The notes under the pieces are model-generated. The model was given only the letters and a program-made list of their open reading frames with translations. It was not told the origin of the DNA and made no database searches. Source: an uncultured Acidobacteriota bacterium (GTDB taxonomy: Bacteria > Acidobacteriota > Thermoanaerobaculia > Gp7-AA8). Taken from it: a DNA stretch of 21,439 bases. The DNA is taken from positions 1-21,439 of the forward strand of contig CAMPKJ010000062.1 in the NCBI GenBank assembly GCA_946887105.1, read 5' to 3'. The position numbers and the translations under genes are program-made. Of this stretch, positions 1-8,284 are shown piece by piece (the stretch's first letter is position 1; each line of letters opens with the position of its first letter).

Positions 1-2440
1 CGGTTCGAATCTCCGGAGAGCGGCGGTAGCAAGCGCCACGGCGGATGCCGCGCCCGTGCGCACGATCGTGGTCCTGCTCGGGCGTTTCCTGGCGCTCGTC
101 GCGCTCATCGCGCTCGTCCTGCTCGCGTTCCTGATCGGCGGCCTCCTGCTGCAGGTGCTGCATGGCTACTACGACTTCGAGCCCGGTCTGTACCTGCGCA
201 TCCTCTTCGGATGGAACCTCGCCGAGCACGTCCTGCTCGCGGCATTCGCGATGACGGTGCACGTGCTCGTGAACCACAAATACGTCGGACACGTGGTCGT
301 GCTGCTCGCCACCTTCATCAATTACGCAGCGGCGTCCGGAACCCACCATCTGCTCATCTACAACAGCGGCCCGAGATTCATGTACTCGCAGATGAATGGC
401 TTTGGACCGTTCGTGGAGCCATTCGTCTGGTTCAAGCTCTATTGGGCGGCGTGGGCGATGCTGCTCGGCGTCGTGGCGATGCTCTTCTGGGTTCGCGGGC
501 CCGAGCTCGGGATCCGTCAGCGGCTCGCGACCGCGCGTGCACGCTTCAGCGCGCGAACCGCGCGTTTCGCCGGACTGGCAGTCGTGCTCATCCTCGGCAT
601 CGGCGCATTCATCTTCTACAACACGAACGTATTGAACACGTACCTCCCGCCGCAGAAGGCGGAAACGCCGCAGGCCGAATACGAGCGCCGTTACGCGCGG
701 TACGCGGATCTGCCGCAGCCTGTGATCGCCGGCGCGGAGCTGCATTTCGAGATCGATCCCGAAGCGCCAGCCGTCGATACGCGCGGCTCGTACCGGCTCG
801 TGAACCAGAGCGGCGTGCCGATCCGCACCGTGCACGTCCAGACGCCGAGCGGCCGTGATTACGAAGTGCGATCGATGACGTTCGACCGCGGCTCGAAGGC
901 CGAGGTGGTCGATCTGGAACATGGGTACCGGATCTTTGCGCTCGAGCGTGCGCTGGCGCCGGGCGCGTCGATGCGGTTCACGTTCGACGTGGCGTTCCGC
1001 CCGCGCGGTTTCCGTCACGGCGGCGGGCAGACGATGGTCGTCCGCAATGGCTCCTACTTCGACAGGCGTCTGCTTCCGTTCATCGGCTATCAACCGGGGT
1101 TCGAGGTTTCCGGCGAGGACGAGCGGAAGCGCTACGGCCTGCCGCCGAAGCCGGCCATGCCGGGACCCGGCGACGCCGCGGCAAGGCGGTATCAGAGCGC
1201 GTTTCGCGACGGCGAACGACTGCACGTCGAGACGATCGTCGGCACGGCTGCCGATCAGATCGCGATTGTCCCGGGAATGCTGCGCCGGAGCTGGACGGAC
1301 CCTTCGGCAGGCTCAGGGGGCCGCCGCTATGTTCACTACACCTCGCGCGTCCCGGAGACATTCGCCGCGTCCGTGTTCTCGGCAAAGTACGCGGTGCACG
1401 AGGGACGGTGGAACGATGTTGCGCTGCAGATCTTCCACCACCCGCCGCATCGCGCCAACCTCGATCGGATGATGGCGGCGATGAAGGCGGCGCTCGACTA
1501 CTACACGTCCGCATTCGGGCCGTATCCGTACCGCGAGCTGCGCGTCATCGAGGTCCCGCCGTACAGCTTCAACGGCCGCGCGTTCCCTTCCGCGATCGGG
1601 CTCGCGGAAGCGAACTTCATCACCCGCACCGGGCCGGGTCTCGTCGACCTGACGTTTTTCGGGACGGCGCACGAGACTGCGCATCAGTGGTGGGGTGGAC
1701 AGGTCCGGCCGGCATACGCGAAGGGACGCTCGTTCGTGTCCGAGTCGCTTGCGAACTACAGCGCCATGCTGGTGACGGAGAAGGTCCTCGGCCCGGCCGA
1801 AGTGCGGCGCGTCTACGACTACCAGATGAACCGCTACCTCGTGCAGCGTGGCGAAACCGGCCGTGACGTTCCGCTGCTCGTGGTCGACGGCCATCCACAC
1901 GTGTCGTACGGCAAAGGCGCCGTGGCGCTGTACACGTTGCGCGAGCACATCGGCGAGGAGGCGCTCCATGGCGCGCTGCGCCGCTTTCTCGAGAAGTACC
2001 GTGGATCGGGACCGCCGTATCCGACGTCACTCGATCTTTATGCGGAATTGCGCGCGGCCACGCCTCCCGCCCTGCACCCTCTGCTCACTGACCTGTTCGA
2101 AACGATCACGCTGTGGGACGTGAAGACGCAGAGCGCCGCTGCCCGCCGGCTGCCTGACGGAAGGTACGAGGTCACACTCGAGGTCATCGCGCAGAAGGTA
2201 CGGGCCGACGGCATCGGCGCCGAAACTGTGACCCCGATGAACGACCTGATCGAGGTCGGCGTCTTCGCGCCCGAAAACAACGAGCCGCTGTTCGTCACGC
2301 GACATCGCATTCGCAGCGGCAGGCAGACCGTTCGTATCATCGTGCCGCAGCAGCCATCACGTGCCGGCCTCGACCCGTATCGCAAGCTGATCGAACGCGA
2401 GCGGGACGACAACGTGGTGGACGTGGAGACCGGGGGTTGA
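1..2440 (+). CDS. M1-family zinc metallopeptidase with N-terminal membrane segments (5'-partial; ABC-permease/M1 fusion type)
   Basis: Membrane-anchored peptidase. The reading frame is open from the window edge; a GTG at 56 would give 794 residues but has no ribosome binding site, so the gene probably begins upstream. Numbered from 56, about five hydrophobic segments lie in residues 3-210, followed by a beta-rich M1 N-domain and a catalytic domain. The zinc site is HETAH (H539, E540, H543), with the third ligand E563 in SESLANY, and Y618 in SYGKGA is the likely transition-state tyrosine. No GxMEN exopeptidase motif is visible; the equivalent stretch reads FPSAIGLAEANF. Homologues I know fuse an ABC-2-type permease (about 1200 residues in all) to this peptidase, which supports truncation by the window. 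A PSAGSGG insertion near residues 415-422 is encoded by a repeat-like sequence. The gene converges on the peroxidase gene. Confidence 0.88.
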   Translation, partial: GSNLRRAAVASATADAAPVRTIVVLLGRFLALVALIALVLLAFLIGGLLLQVLHGYYDFEPGLYLRILFGWNLAEHVLLAAFAMTVHVLVNHKYVGHVVVLLATFINYAAASGTHHLLIYNSGPRFMYSQMNGFGPFVEPFVWFKLYWAAWAMLLGVVAMLFWVRGPELGIRQRLATARARFSARTARFAGLAVVLILGIGAFIFYNTNVLNTYLPPQKAETPQAEYERRYARYADLPQPVIAGAELHFEIDPEAPAVDTRGSYRLVNQSGVPIRTVHVQTPSGRDYEVRSMTFDRGSKAEVVDLEHGYRIFALERALAPGASMRFTFDVAFRPRGFRHGGGQTMVVRNGSYFDRRLLPFIGYQPGFEVSGEDERKRYGLPPKPAMPGPGDAAARRYQSAFRDGERLHVETIVGTAADQIAIVPGMLRRSWTDPSAGSGGRRYVHYTSRVPETFAASVFSAKYAVHEGRWNDVALQIFHHPPHRANLDRMMAAMKAALDYYTSAFGPYPYRELRVIEVPPYSFNGRAFPSAIGLAEANFITRTGPGLVDLTFFGTAHETAHQWWGGQVRPAYAKGRSFVSESLANYSAMLVTEKVLGPAEVRRVYDYQMNRYLVQRGETGRDVPLLVVDGHPHVSYGKGAVALYTLREHIGEEALHGALRRFLEKYRGSGPPYPTSLDLYAELRAATPPALHPLLTDLFETITLWDVKTQSAAARRLPDGRYEVTLEVIAQKVRADGIGAETVTPMNDLIEVGVFAPENNEPLFVTRHRIRSGRQTVRIIVPQQPSRAGLDPYRKLIERERDDNVVDVETGG
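1301..1318. repeat. Short interspersed-repeat-like sequence inside the M1 peptidase gene
   Basis: The sequence CCTTCGGCAGGCTCAGGG closely resembles an imperfect repeat (CCTTCGACAGGCTCAGG and variants) that I know as dispersed in many bacterial genomes. Here it is read in frame as PSAGSGG between a conserved WT(D/E) and the GRRYxHY segment of the peptidase, so the reading frame is kept. It is the only copy I see in this window. Confidence 0.45.
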
Positions 2441-2472
2441 ATCGCGTCCGCTTCAGCAACGTGCTTTCGCCC

Positions 2473-2498
2473 GGGTGGCAGTCGCCTGACGGCCACCC
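2473..2498. terminator. Hairpin between convergent M1 peptidase and haem peroxidase genes
   Basis: GGGTGGC (2473-2479) pairs with GCCACCC (2492-2498). After one A-G mismatch, GTC (2481-2483) pairs with GAC (2488-2490) around a GCCT loop. It lies in the 68-base gap between two converging stop codons. There is no T-run, so intrinsic termination is plausible in either direction but not certain. Confidence 0.5.
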
Positions 2499-2508
2499 TG
2501 AAACCCTG

Positions 2509-4131
2509 TCATCCGACGGGATTGATGTCGTCGACGAAGATCAGCAGGTCGGCCATCGTGAAATCGCCGACCTTTTGTGACGGCAGCGTCGGCGTCCAGC
2601 CTGGCTTCCGCGCCATCCAGGAGCTCGCGTCGGCGGCGAGCAGACCGATGAAGACCTCTCCAACGATCCGGCTGCCGACCGGGCCGAGGCGGCGGCCGCC
2701 GCCGCGGATCTCCGCCTCCTTGAGGATGTAATACCAGAGCGGTGACTCGACGTGCAGGTTGTGCTGCGCGGCGACCGCGCCGTCGGGACCCTTGGCGATG
2801 TCCTTGGGATCGAGCGGCGTAAAGCCCATGAATCGCGCCACGCTCTGTCCCGGCGGTAGCCCGACGCGCTTACCGCGGAGGAGATTGCGCACCGCGAGTG
2901 AGCTCGGCGGCGGGACGTTCGGCAGATTGCCGAGCGTGGGCGCGAGCAGCGGATCCAAGCGGCGGCTCAGGCCGGGTTTTCTACCACCGCCGACGTCGAA
3001 GAAGCGCCGCCAGTCGATGATCCAATCGCTTGGCGTCGGGACGTCGTTCCCGTTGCCCGACAGCCCGGTGAATTGGAACAGCAACGAAAGGAAGGCCGGA
3101 GCGACGCCACCATCTTCGGGCGTGAACACGCGGTTGTAGTCGTACACCTCACGAACCATGCTGTGGCCGAGTCGATACGCGGCGACGGAGAACTCCACCG
3201 GCATGTATGGCTCCGGTGCCTGCTGCTCCCAGAGATAGAACTCGCGGCCCTGATCGAGAATCTCCTGCAGCACCTTTCCGTCACACAGCCGCCCCACGAA
3301 GTCGTGGAGCACGATCCACTGGTAGTGCCAGATCACCAGATCGCGCGCCTCGTCGAACACGCTCTTACGGATCGGCGACTCCTGCACGATTCGTCCGGCG
3401 GTGATCTCGTCGACGATCTTGTTATGAAACTTGAGAAACGCGAGATGCAACTGCTGCACGACGAGGTTCTCGTCGTTGCGCGGGTCGCCGATGAGCGCGA
3501 ACTTGTTTGGGCCGCGCGGCAGATCGTTCGGCAATCCGGCGGGAACGTTTGGGTCGCCGCCCTGCCGGGTCGAGCCGATGAGAAAGTGGTCGCCCTGCCG
3601 TTCGTACAGGTACGGCTGCGACACGCGGCCGGAGCCGTAGAGGCAGTCGAGATCGAGCGCCGGCGTCCGGAAATTGCGGGTGGACAACGGATCGACGATC
3701 TTCTCCTGCAGGGACGTCGTATCGAACGTGACGTCGTGATCGACGAACTGACCGAAGTAGGTGAAGCCCGCGGGGATGTCGGGATTGTCGCCCGCGGGAT
3801 CGCTCGGCTTCGGGTCGACCATCGCGTTGCCCAACGCGACGAGCGCGTCGTCCGAGGCGTTGAGCGGCGTCAGTTCGCCGAAGAGCCGTCCGAATTTTCC
3901 CGTCGGCGCGAACTTGCCCGGCGGCTGCTTGTCCTCGTTGCGCGTGTACAGATACTGCGATCCGTGGTGACCGCCGCCCCCCGCATGCGCGACCGACGGG
4001 CAGAGCACGTGCGGCGGGAGGTTCCGTTCCTCGTTCCGCATGCCCCATGCGTGAAAGCTGATTCCCGGCGCCGGCTGCGGAGCCTTCGCGGCCGGTTTGC
4101 CGTTTGCGTCCTCGGTCTTCTCATGTGCCAT
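2509..4131 (-). CDS. Animal-type haem peroxidase (peroxinectin/myeloperoxidase superfamily)
   Basis: Predicted haem-dependent peroxidase of about 540 residues, using hydrogen peroxide to oxidise a substrate that cannot be named from sequence. The distal haem side is FTYFGQFVDHDVTF with H132. GDPRNDENLVVQQLHLAFLK matches the GDxRxNE block of the superfamily. The proximal histidine is H323 in YRLGHSMVREVYDYNR. The H-H spacing of 191 residues is near that of the family. No signal peptide or membrane segment is visible, so it is probably cytosolic. I chose the ATG at 4131 because GAGGGGG sits five bases upstream; an in-frame ATG at 4149 has no such site. It is transcribed away from the TPR-CHAT gene, and a functional link with that cluster is unproven. 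Confidence 0.9.
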   Translation of the reverse strand: MAHEKTEDANGKPAAKAPQPAPGISFHAWGMRNEERNLPPHVLCPSVAHAGGGGHHGSQYLYTRNEDKQPPGKFAPTGKFGRLFGELTPLNASDDALVALGNAMVDPKPSDPAGDNPDIPAGFTYFGQFVDHDVTFDTTSLQEKIVDPLSTRNFRTPALDLDCLYGSGRVSQPYLYERQGDHFLIGSTRQGGDPNVPAGLPNDLPRGPNKFALIGDPRNDENLVVQQLHLAFLKFHNKIVDEITAGRIVQESPIRKSVFDEARDLVIWHYQWIVLHDFVGRLCDGKVLQEILDQGREFYLWEQQAPEPYMPVEFSVAAYRLGHSMVREVYDYNRVFTPEDGGVAPAFLSLLFQFTGLSGNGNDVPTPSDWIIDWRRFFDVGGGRKPGLSRRLDPLLAPTLGNLPNVPPPSSLAVRNLLRGKRVGLPPGQSVARFMGFTPLDPKDIAKGPDGAVAAQHNLHVESPLWYYILKEAEIRGGGRRLGPVGSRIVGEVFIGLLAADASSWMARKPGWTPTLPSQKVGDFTMADLLIFVDDINPVG

Positions 4132-4285
4132 CCAGACCCCCTCGTCCATGGGAGGGCCGCCAACGGAACTTTCTCTCTGGCACGGCTCGAAGGGCGCGCA
4201 TGGCCACGACGTTGGCGTCCACCTCTTGGTATTCGTGTAACCTTACGTCTCTCCATTAGTAAAACTTGTGCGGCAGGCGTTTCAG

Positions 4286-4311
4286 GGAACGGCGCGGTTG
4301 TGTCCCTCTAA
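4286..4311 (+). promoter_or_regulatory. Possible ECF/sigmaE-like promoter before the first TPR-CHAT gene
   Basis: GGAAC (4286-4290) and TCTAA (4307-4311) resemble the -35 and -10 boxes of RpoE-type sigma factors, but the 16-base gap between them is about two bases short of the E. coli form. Transcription would begin almost at the ATG at 4320, giving a nearly leaderless mRNA; that fits the absence of a ribosome binding site there. The remaining divergent gap (4132-4285) shows nothing I can name with confidence. Confidence 0.2.
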
Positions 4312-4319
4312 CGTCTGCG

Positions 4320-7300
4320 ATGAGGAGTTGCGCAATCGCGAGGCTGCGAGGGTTCTTCGAACCGTTGACGGGCGCGTTCATCGTCGCCGCTGCGACGATT
4401 GCGCTTCTGACGGCGCGGCACTTCGAGCCCTGGTCGCAGTCGCCGGTCGGAAAACTCGCATCGATTTTCTCCACGAAGAATGGGCGGCCGATCGAGCCGC
4501 GTTTGAGCGGCGGAATGGAATGGGCGCCGTTCCATCCGCCCCACCTCGAAAGCGCATCAATCGCTCCCGCGAATCATCGCGGCCCTGACGACGACTCGTC
4601 GCACGTGAACGGCGTCGCGCTGCTCCTGACGGGCAAAACGGCACAAGCACTGTCGAAGCTCGAATCGGCTGCTTCGTCGAACGATCCAGCAGCGTGGAAC
4701 GATCTCGCCGTTGGGTTGCACGAGGCGGCGTTGCGTTATGGCGCACCGGAGCAGATCGCGCAAGCGCTCGCCGCTGCAGACCGCGCGCTCGTGATCAATC
4801 CCAACTACGCGGAGGCGCTGTTCAACCGGGCGCTCATGCTTCAGCGCCTCGGCTTCCGGGACGACGCGCTCATCGCATGGCAACGCTACGTGGAGGTGGA
4901 CGCTGCGAGCGGCTGGGCTGTCGAGGCGCGGTCGCACATCGCCGCGTTGGCCCCACAAGAGCCGTTTCAGGCTCAGCTCGACCGGCAGTACGACGCGGTG
5001 TTCCGCGACCCGGCCGTCGCGGAGGCGCTCACCGCGCGCGATCCGTTCGGCGCCCGCGGCGCTTGCGTGAAGGTCGTCCTCGGCCGTTGGGGTCATGCTT
5101 TGCTTCGCGGTGACGAGCGCGAAGCCGAACGGCACCTGCAGGTCGCACGGCGTCTCGCGGTGCCGGTCACGCGCAATGGCGATCACCTCGTCGAGCGTGC
5201 GATCGCCGCGATCGATGCCACGGATGGGGACGCGCGACTCGACCTCGCGACCGCACACGCGACGTACTTCGACAGTCTCTCTGGCGATCCCGGTACGGCT
5301 GAATCACCGTTGCGCCACTCCGCCGCACTCTTCGCGCGGCACAACAGTCCGATGCAGCTTGCCGCCCTGCTCTTCGCAGCCTCCAGCGTGCATGTGCAGG
5401 GCCGCCCCGACGAAGCGTCTGCGCAATATGAAAGCCTCCTGCGAATCGCCACGGCCTCCGAATATCCGGCCTACCGCGGGCTGCTCCTCTGGTCGCGCGG
5501 GTTGAACCGCGAATCGAAAGGCGAGTGGGGCAAGGCGATCGAGCTCTTCGAGGAGTCGCGGACGCTGTTCGAGAAGGTGCGGGAAAACGGCAACGCCGCG
5601 ATGATGCGCGGCCTGCTCGCAAACGTCTACGACCGCATCGGAGACCCGGCTCGGGCCTGGGAGCAGCGCGTGAGCTTTCACGATGATCTGGGCGTCCGTG
5701 CCGATGAGGCACACTCGGAGGGCGTCGCGTCGATCGCCGGGGCCGCGATTCTGCGCAACGACTGGCACACGGCGCTTTCCTTCCTGTCGCTCCGTGCAGC
5801 AATGCTGGAGCGGATGAACTACGACACCTCACTCGCCGATACGCTCTTTCTCCGATCGGTCGTCCGCGATCGCATGCAAGATCTCGCGGGCAGCCGGGCC
5901 GATTTCGCCGCGGCGCGGAAGCTCGCGCGCGCCGTGAACGACCCGGCGTATCGCGTCCGTCTCCGCGCCGCGGAGCGGCGCGCCGAGGCCATGTTCGCTT
6001 CGACGTCGCCACAGCAGGCGGATGCGCTGCTCTCCGAAGCGATCGAGTTCCAGACGACCCGCGGCGATCCGCATGCGGTGCCCGGGCTGTTGTTGCAGCG
6101 GGCACGCCTGCGCCGTGCGGCCGGAAACGCGGCGGGAGCAATGGCGGACGTCGAGCGCGGGATCACGGACCTCGAGCGGCAACGCGAGTCGCTGCCGAGC
6201 GGCGAGGCGAGATGGGGCGCGTTCCACAGCGCTGAAGAGCTGTTCGAAGTCGGTGTCGGGCTTGCGATGGACCGGGATGACGCGGAGGCGGCATTCGCGT
6301 TCGCCGAGCGAGCACGAGCGCGCGCGCTGCTCGATTCGTATGGCCGCTCGCCGGCCCTCGACGTCCGCAAGCTGCCGGCGCGGACGGTCGTCATCGAGTA
6401 CGTCGCATTGCCGGAGCGCCTGATCATCTTCACGGCCGGCGCCGCGGGTCTGCATGCGGTGGCGATCGATATTTCACGGGCAACGCTGGCGCGGGAGATC
6501 GAGGAGTTCGCGCGGGCCGTGCGGGACGGCTCGCCCGAACCGCCGCTGTACCGGCGCCTCATCGAGCCGATCGAGCCGCGGCTTCGCGGCGCCGCCAGGA
6601 TCGCTTTCGTCGCCGACGCAACGACCACCAACGTTCCGTTCTGCGCGATCCGTAACGGCGCCGGCGCGTACCTGCTCGAGCGGTTCGCGGTGGTGAGCAC
6701 GCCGAGCGCCGCGGCATTCGCGGCGATCGCCGACCAACGCGGCGAAGCGATGCGGCCGCGCACCGCCTTACTCGTCACGGCTGCCGAAGCGAACGGTGAC
6801 TCCGCGGCGCTGGCGTTCGTGGAGAGCGAGGCGAAGTGGATCGCAAGCGAGTACGCCGAACCAATTCCGATCGCTGACGTCCGCGAGCTTGCCGCGCACG
6901 CCGCGGCGGCGGACGTCATCCACTTCGGCGGCCACGGCCTCGGCGATGAGCGCGGCCTGGAGCCGGCCTCGCTGATCGTCCGGAAGGACGGCCGAGAGTA
7001 CCGCCTCACTGTTCCCGAGATTGCCAAGCTGCGCCTCCGGCCTGGAACGACCGTCGTGCTTGCGGGCTGCGGCACGGCGCGCGGCGAACGTCGCGCGGCC
7101 GAAGGCGTGATCAGCGTCGCGCACGGGTTCCTCGCTGCGGGCGCGGCCTCAGTCATCGCGACGCAGTGGCCGATCGAAGATGCCGACGCGGCGAGGTTCT
7201 TCCCGCGTCTTCACCGCGCGCTCGCCCAGGGCCTGCCGCCGGCCGAGGCTCTGCGCCAAGCGCAACTCGAATCCATCCGCCGAGGAGACGTGCCGCCCTC

Positions 7301-7334
7301 CCTATGGGCGGCCATTCAGGACATCGGAAGCTGA
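4320..7334 (+). CDS. Membrane-anchored TPR-CHAT cysteine protease
   Basis: Predicted caspase-like (clan CD) protease of 1004 residues. Residues 1-38 hold a basic start (RLRG) and one hydrophobic segment (GAFIVAAATIALLTA), so a signal anchor with the rest outside the cytoplasm is likely. A helical TPR array runs from about 105 to 680, with a good repeat near AEALFNRALMLQRLGF. The CHAT domain covers about 688-1004. The catalytic dyad is intact: H872 in HFGGHG and C917 in VVLAGCGTA. TPR arrays usually bind a regulator or substrate that controls the CHAT domain. The next gene starts 15 bases downstream, so they are probably co-transcribed. I start at ATG 4320; a TTG at 4266 is open in frame but would put extra basic residues before the anchor. 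It is paralogous to the TPR-CHAT gene at the right edge. Confidence 0.85.
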   Translation: MRSCAIARLRGFFEPLTGAFIVAAATIALLTARHFEPWSQSPVGKLASIFSTKNGRPIEPRLSGGMEWAPFHPPHLESASIAPANHRGPDDDSSHVNGVALLLTGKTAQALSKLESAASSNDPAAWNDLAVGLHEAALRYGAPEQIAQALAAADRALVINPNYAEALFNRALMLQRLGFRDDALIAWQRYVEVDAASGWAVEARSHIAALAPQEPFQAQLDRQYDAVFRDPAVAEALTARDPFGARGACVKVVLGRWGHALLRGDEREAERHLQVARRLAVPVTRNGDHLVERAIAAIDATDGDARLDLATAHATYFDSLSGDPGTAESPLRHSAALFARHNSPMQLAALLFAASSVHVQGRPDEASAQYESLLRIATASEYPAYRGLLLWSRGLNRESKGEWGKAIELFEESRTLFEKVRENGNAAMMRGLLANVYDRIGDPARAWEQRVSFHDDLGVRADEAHSEGVASIAGAAILRNDWHTALSFLSLRAAMLERMNYDTSLADTLFLRSVVRDRMQDLAGSRADFAAARKLARAVNDPAYRVRLRAAERRAEAMFASTSPQQADALLSEAIEFQTTRGDPHAVPGLLLQRARLRRAAGNAAGAMADVERGITDLERQRESLPSGEARWGAFHSAEELFEVGVGLAMDRDDAEAAFAFAERARARALLDSYGRSPALDVRKLPARTVVIEYVALPERLIIFTAGAAGLHAVAIDISRATLAREIEEFARAVRDGSPEPPLYRRLIEPIEPRLRGAARIAFVADATTTNVPFCAIRNGAGAYLLERFAVVSTPSAAAFAAIADQRGEAMRPRTALLVTAAEANGDSAALAFVESEAKWIASEYAEPIPIADVRELAAHAAAADVIHFGGHGLGDERGLEPASLIVRKDGREYRLTVPEIAKLRLRPGTTVVLAGCGTARGERRAAEGVISVAHGFLAAGAASVIATQWPIEDADAARFFPRLHRALAQGLPPAEALRQAQLESIRRGDVPPSLWAAIQDIGS

Positions 7335-7349
7335 GCGAAAGGAGAGAGG

Positions 7350-8204
7350 ATGCCCACTTACTATCTCGCAGGTCTCATGTACATCAACGGGTGCCGCGGG
7401 GATGACCGGCGCGTGCTGATCCCGGACGGCAGCAAAGATCCGGAGATCCAGCCGCCGCTGGACGCCACTCTGCTCGTTGCAAAGGACGACTGGAGGGCGG
7501 ACACATTCAGCACCGCGTGGCGCCCCCGCACGCTCATGGTGGACGGGCAGCCGAAGGACTTCTTCGAGTTCGTCCTGAAGAAGCGCTCGCGCATCAGTCT
7601 GCCCTATTCGGGCGGCGCGCAATGCTTCAAACTCGACACTGGTTTGCCGCGAGCCCAGAACGCGGACTTCGAACCGGACCTCGAAGCCCCCGACACGATC
7701 GCGGAGATCGAGATCGAGGCGGGAACGTTGACGGCGCGCTCGCTTGGCGACGTGCCGATCGTGGAATGGGCCATTGACGATCGCGACAAACGAGCCGAGG
7801 TGACGATCACCGCCACCGTCCTCGACGGCCGGAAGCCCACCGGCGAGGTGCACACGCTCACGGTCAGGGGCGAGGCCACGGTCGTGTTCGTGCACTCGGC
7901 GGGTCTCTATGCCGAAGCCCGGCCGCCGTTGGAAGAGATGCCGCAGAGTGATACATGGCACAGGGTCTGGGGCGATCCTCCGACATCCGATTCAAAGCCC
8001 ACGCCGCCCTACGACTACAAGGGCGCGAAGCTGTATTCGAAGATTGCACGCGGCCGCAACGTGGACCCGCAGAAATTCACCGCCAACCGGATCGCCAACC
8101 ACCCGCAGCCGAACATTCCAAACCACCATCAGCCCGGTGCCCTGAAAGGAATGGCCAATCAGCCCGGTTGGACGAACTCCGATCCCGTATGGTGCTGCCT
8201 GTGA
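7350..8204 (+). CDS. Small beta-rich protein of unknown function, paired with TPR-CHAT
   Basis: A 284-residue protein I cannot assign to a named family. The start is supported by AAAGGAGAGAGG just before ATG 7350. There is no signal peptide or membrane segment. Residues 1-185 look beta-rich and the last 70 are polar, proline- and asparagine-rich, ending in WCCL, a tail that could be flexible. It follows the TPR-CHAT stop by 15 bases, implying a shared transcript and a shared job. It appears distantly related to the product of 17813-18556, which follows the other TPR-CHAT gene: both begin MP..GL, and share EAGTL/EGGTL, a TLTVRGEATVVFVH-like strand (169-182 here) and an aromatic/His block (DTWHRVWGDP, 201-210). 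It could be a protease substrate, regulator or effector; the sequence does not decide. Confidence 0.8.
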   Translation: MPTYYLAGLMYINGCRGDDRRVLIPDGSKDPEIQPPLDATLLVAKDDWRADTFSTAWRPRTLMVDGQPKDFFEFVLKKRSRISLPYSGGAQCFKLDTGLPRAQNADFEPDLEAPDTIAEIEIEAGTLTARSLGDVPIVEWAIDDRDKRAEVTITATVLDGRKPTGEVHTLTVRGEATVVFVHSAGLYAEARPPLEEMPQSDTWHRVWGDPPTSDSKPTPPYDYKGAKLYSKIARGRNVDPQKFTANRIANHPQPNIPNHHQPGALKGMANQPGWTNSDPVWCCL

Positions 8205-8226
8205 CGTTGGCCGCACGCCCCTACGA

Positions 8227-8252
8227 CACCAGCCGCCATTTGGCGGCTGGTG
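8227..8252. terminator. Strong hairpin between converging genes
   Basis: CACCAGCCGCC (8227-8237) pairs perfectly with GGCGGCTGGTG (8242-8252) around an ATTT loop, giving 11 base pairs. It lies in the 80-base gap between the stop of the small CHAT-linked gene and the stop of the vWA-like gene. There is no long T-run on either strand, but the position and stem strength suggest a two-way terminator. Confidence 0.65.
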
Positions 8253-8284
8253 CTAAACACGGAGATTTCAGGAAGGACTCAGCG

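Noticed and set aside
3073..4311. 412-codon open frame on + opposite the haem peroxidase gene
   Set aside because: It is antisense to a confidently recognised enzyme, has no ribosome site or recognisable domain, and long antisense frames are expected in GC-rich coding DNA.
5819..7156. 445-codon open frame on - opposite the first TPR-CHAT gene
   Set aside because: Low-complexity Ala/Ser/Arg-rich translation with no domain, lying across a gene whose catalytic motifs are clear on the other strand.
4320..7334. Type III-E CRISPR (Craspase) locus
   Set aside because: A TPR-CHAT gene is present, but there is no Cas7-11-like gene, Csx30-like gene I can recognise, or repeat-spacer array in the window.
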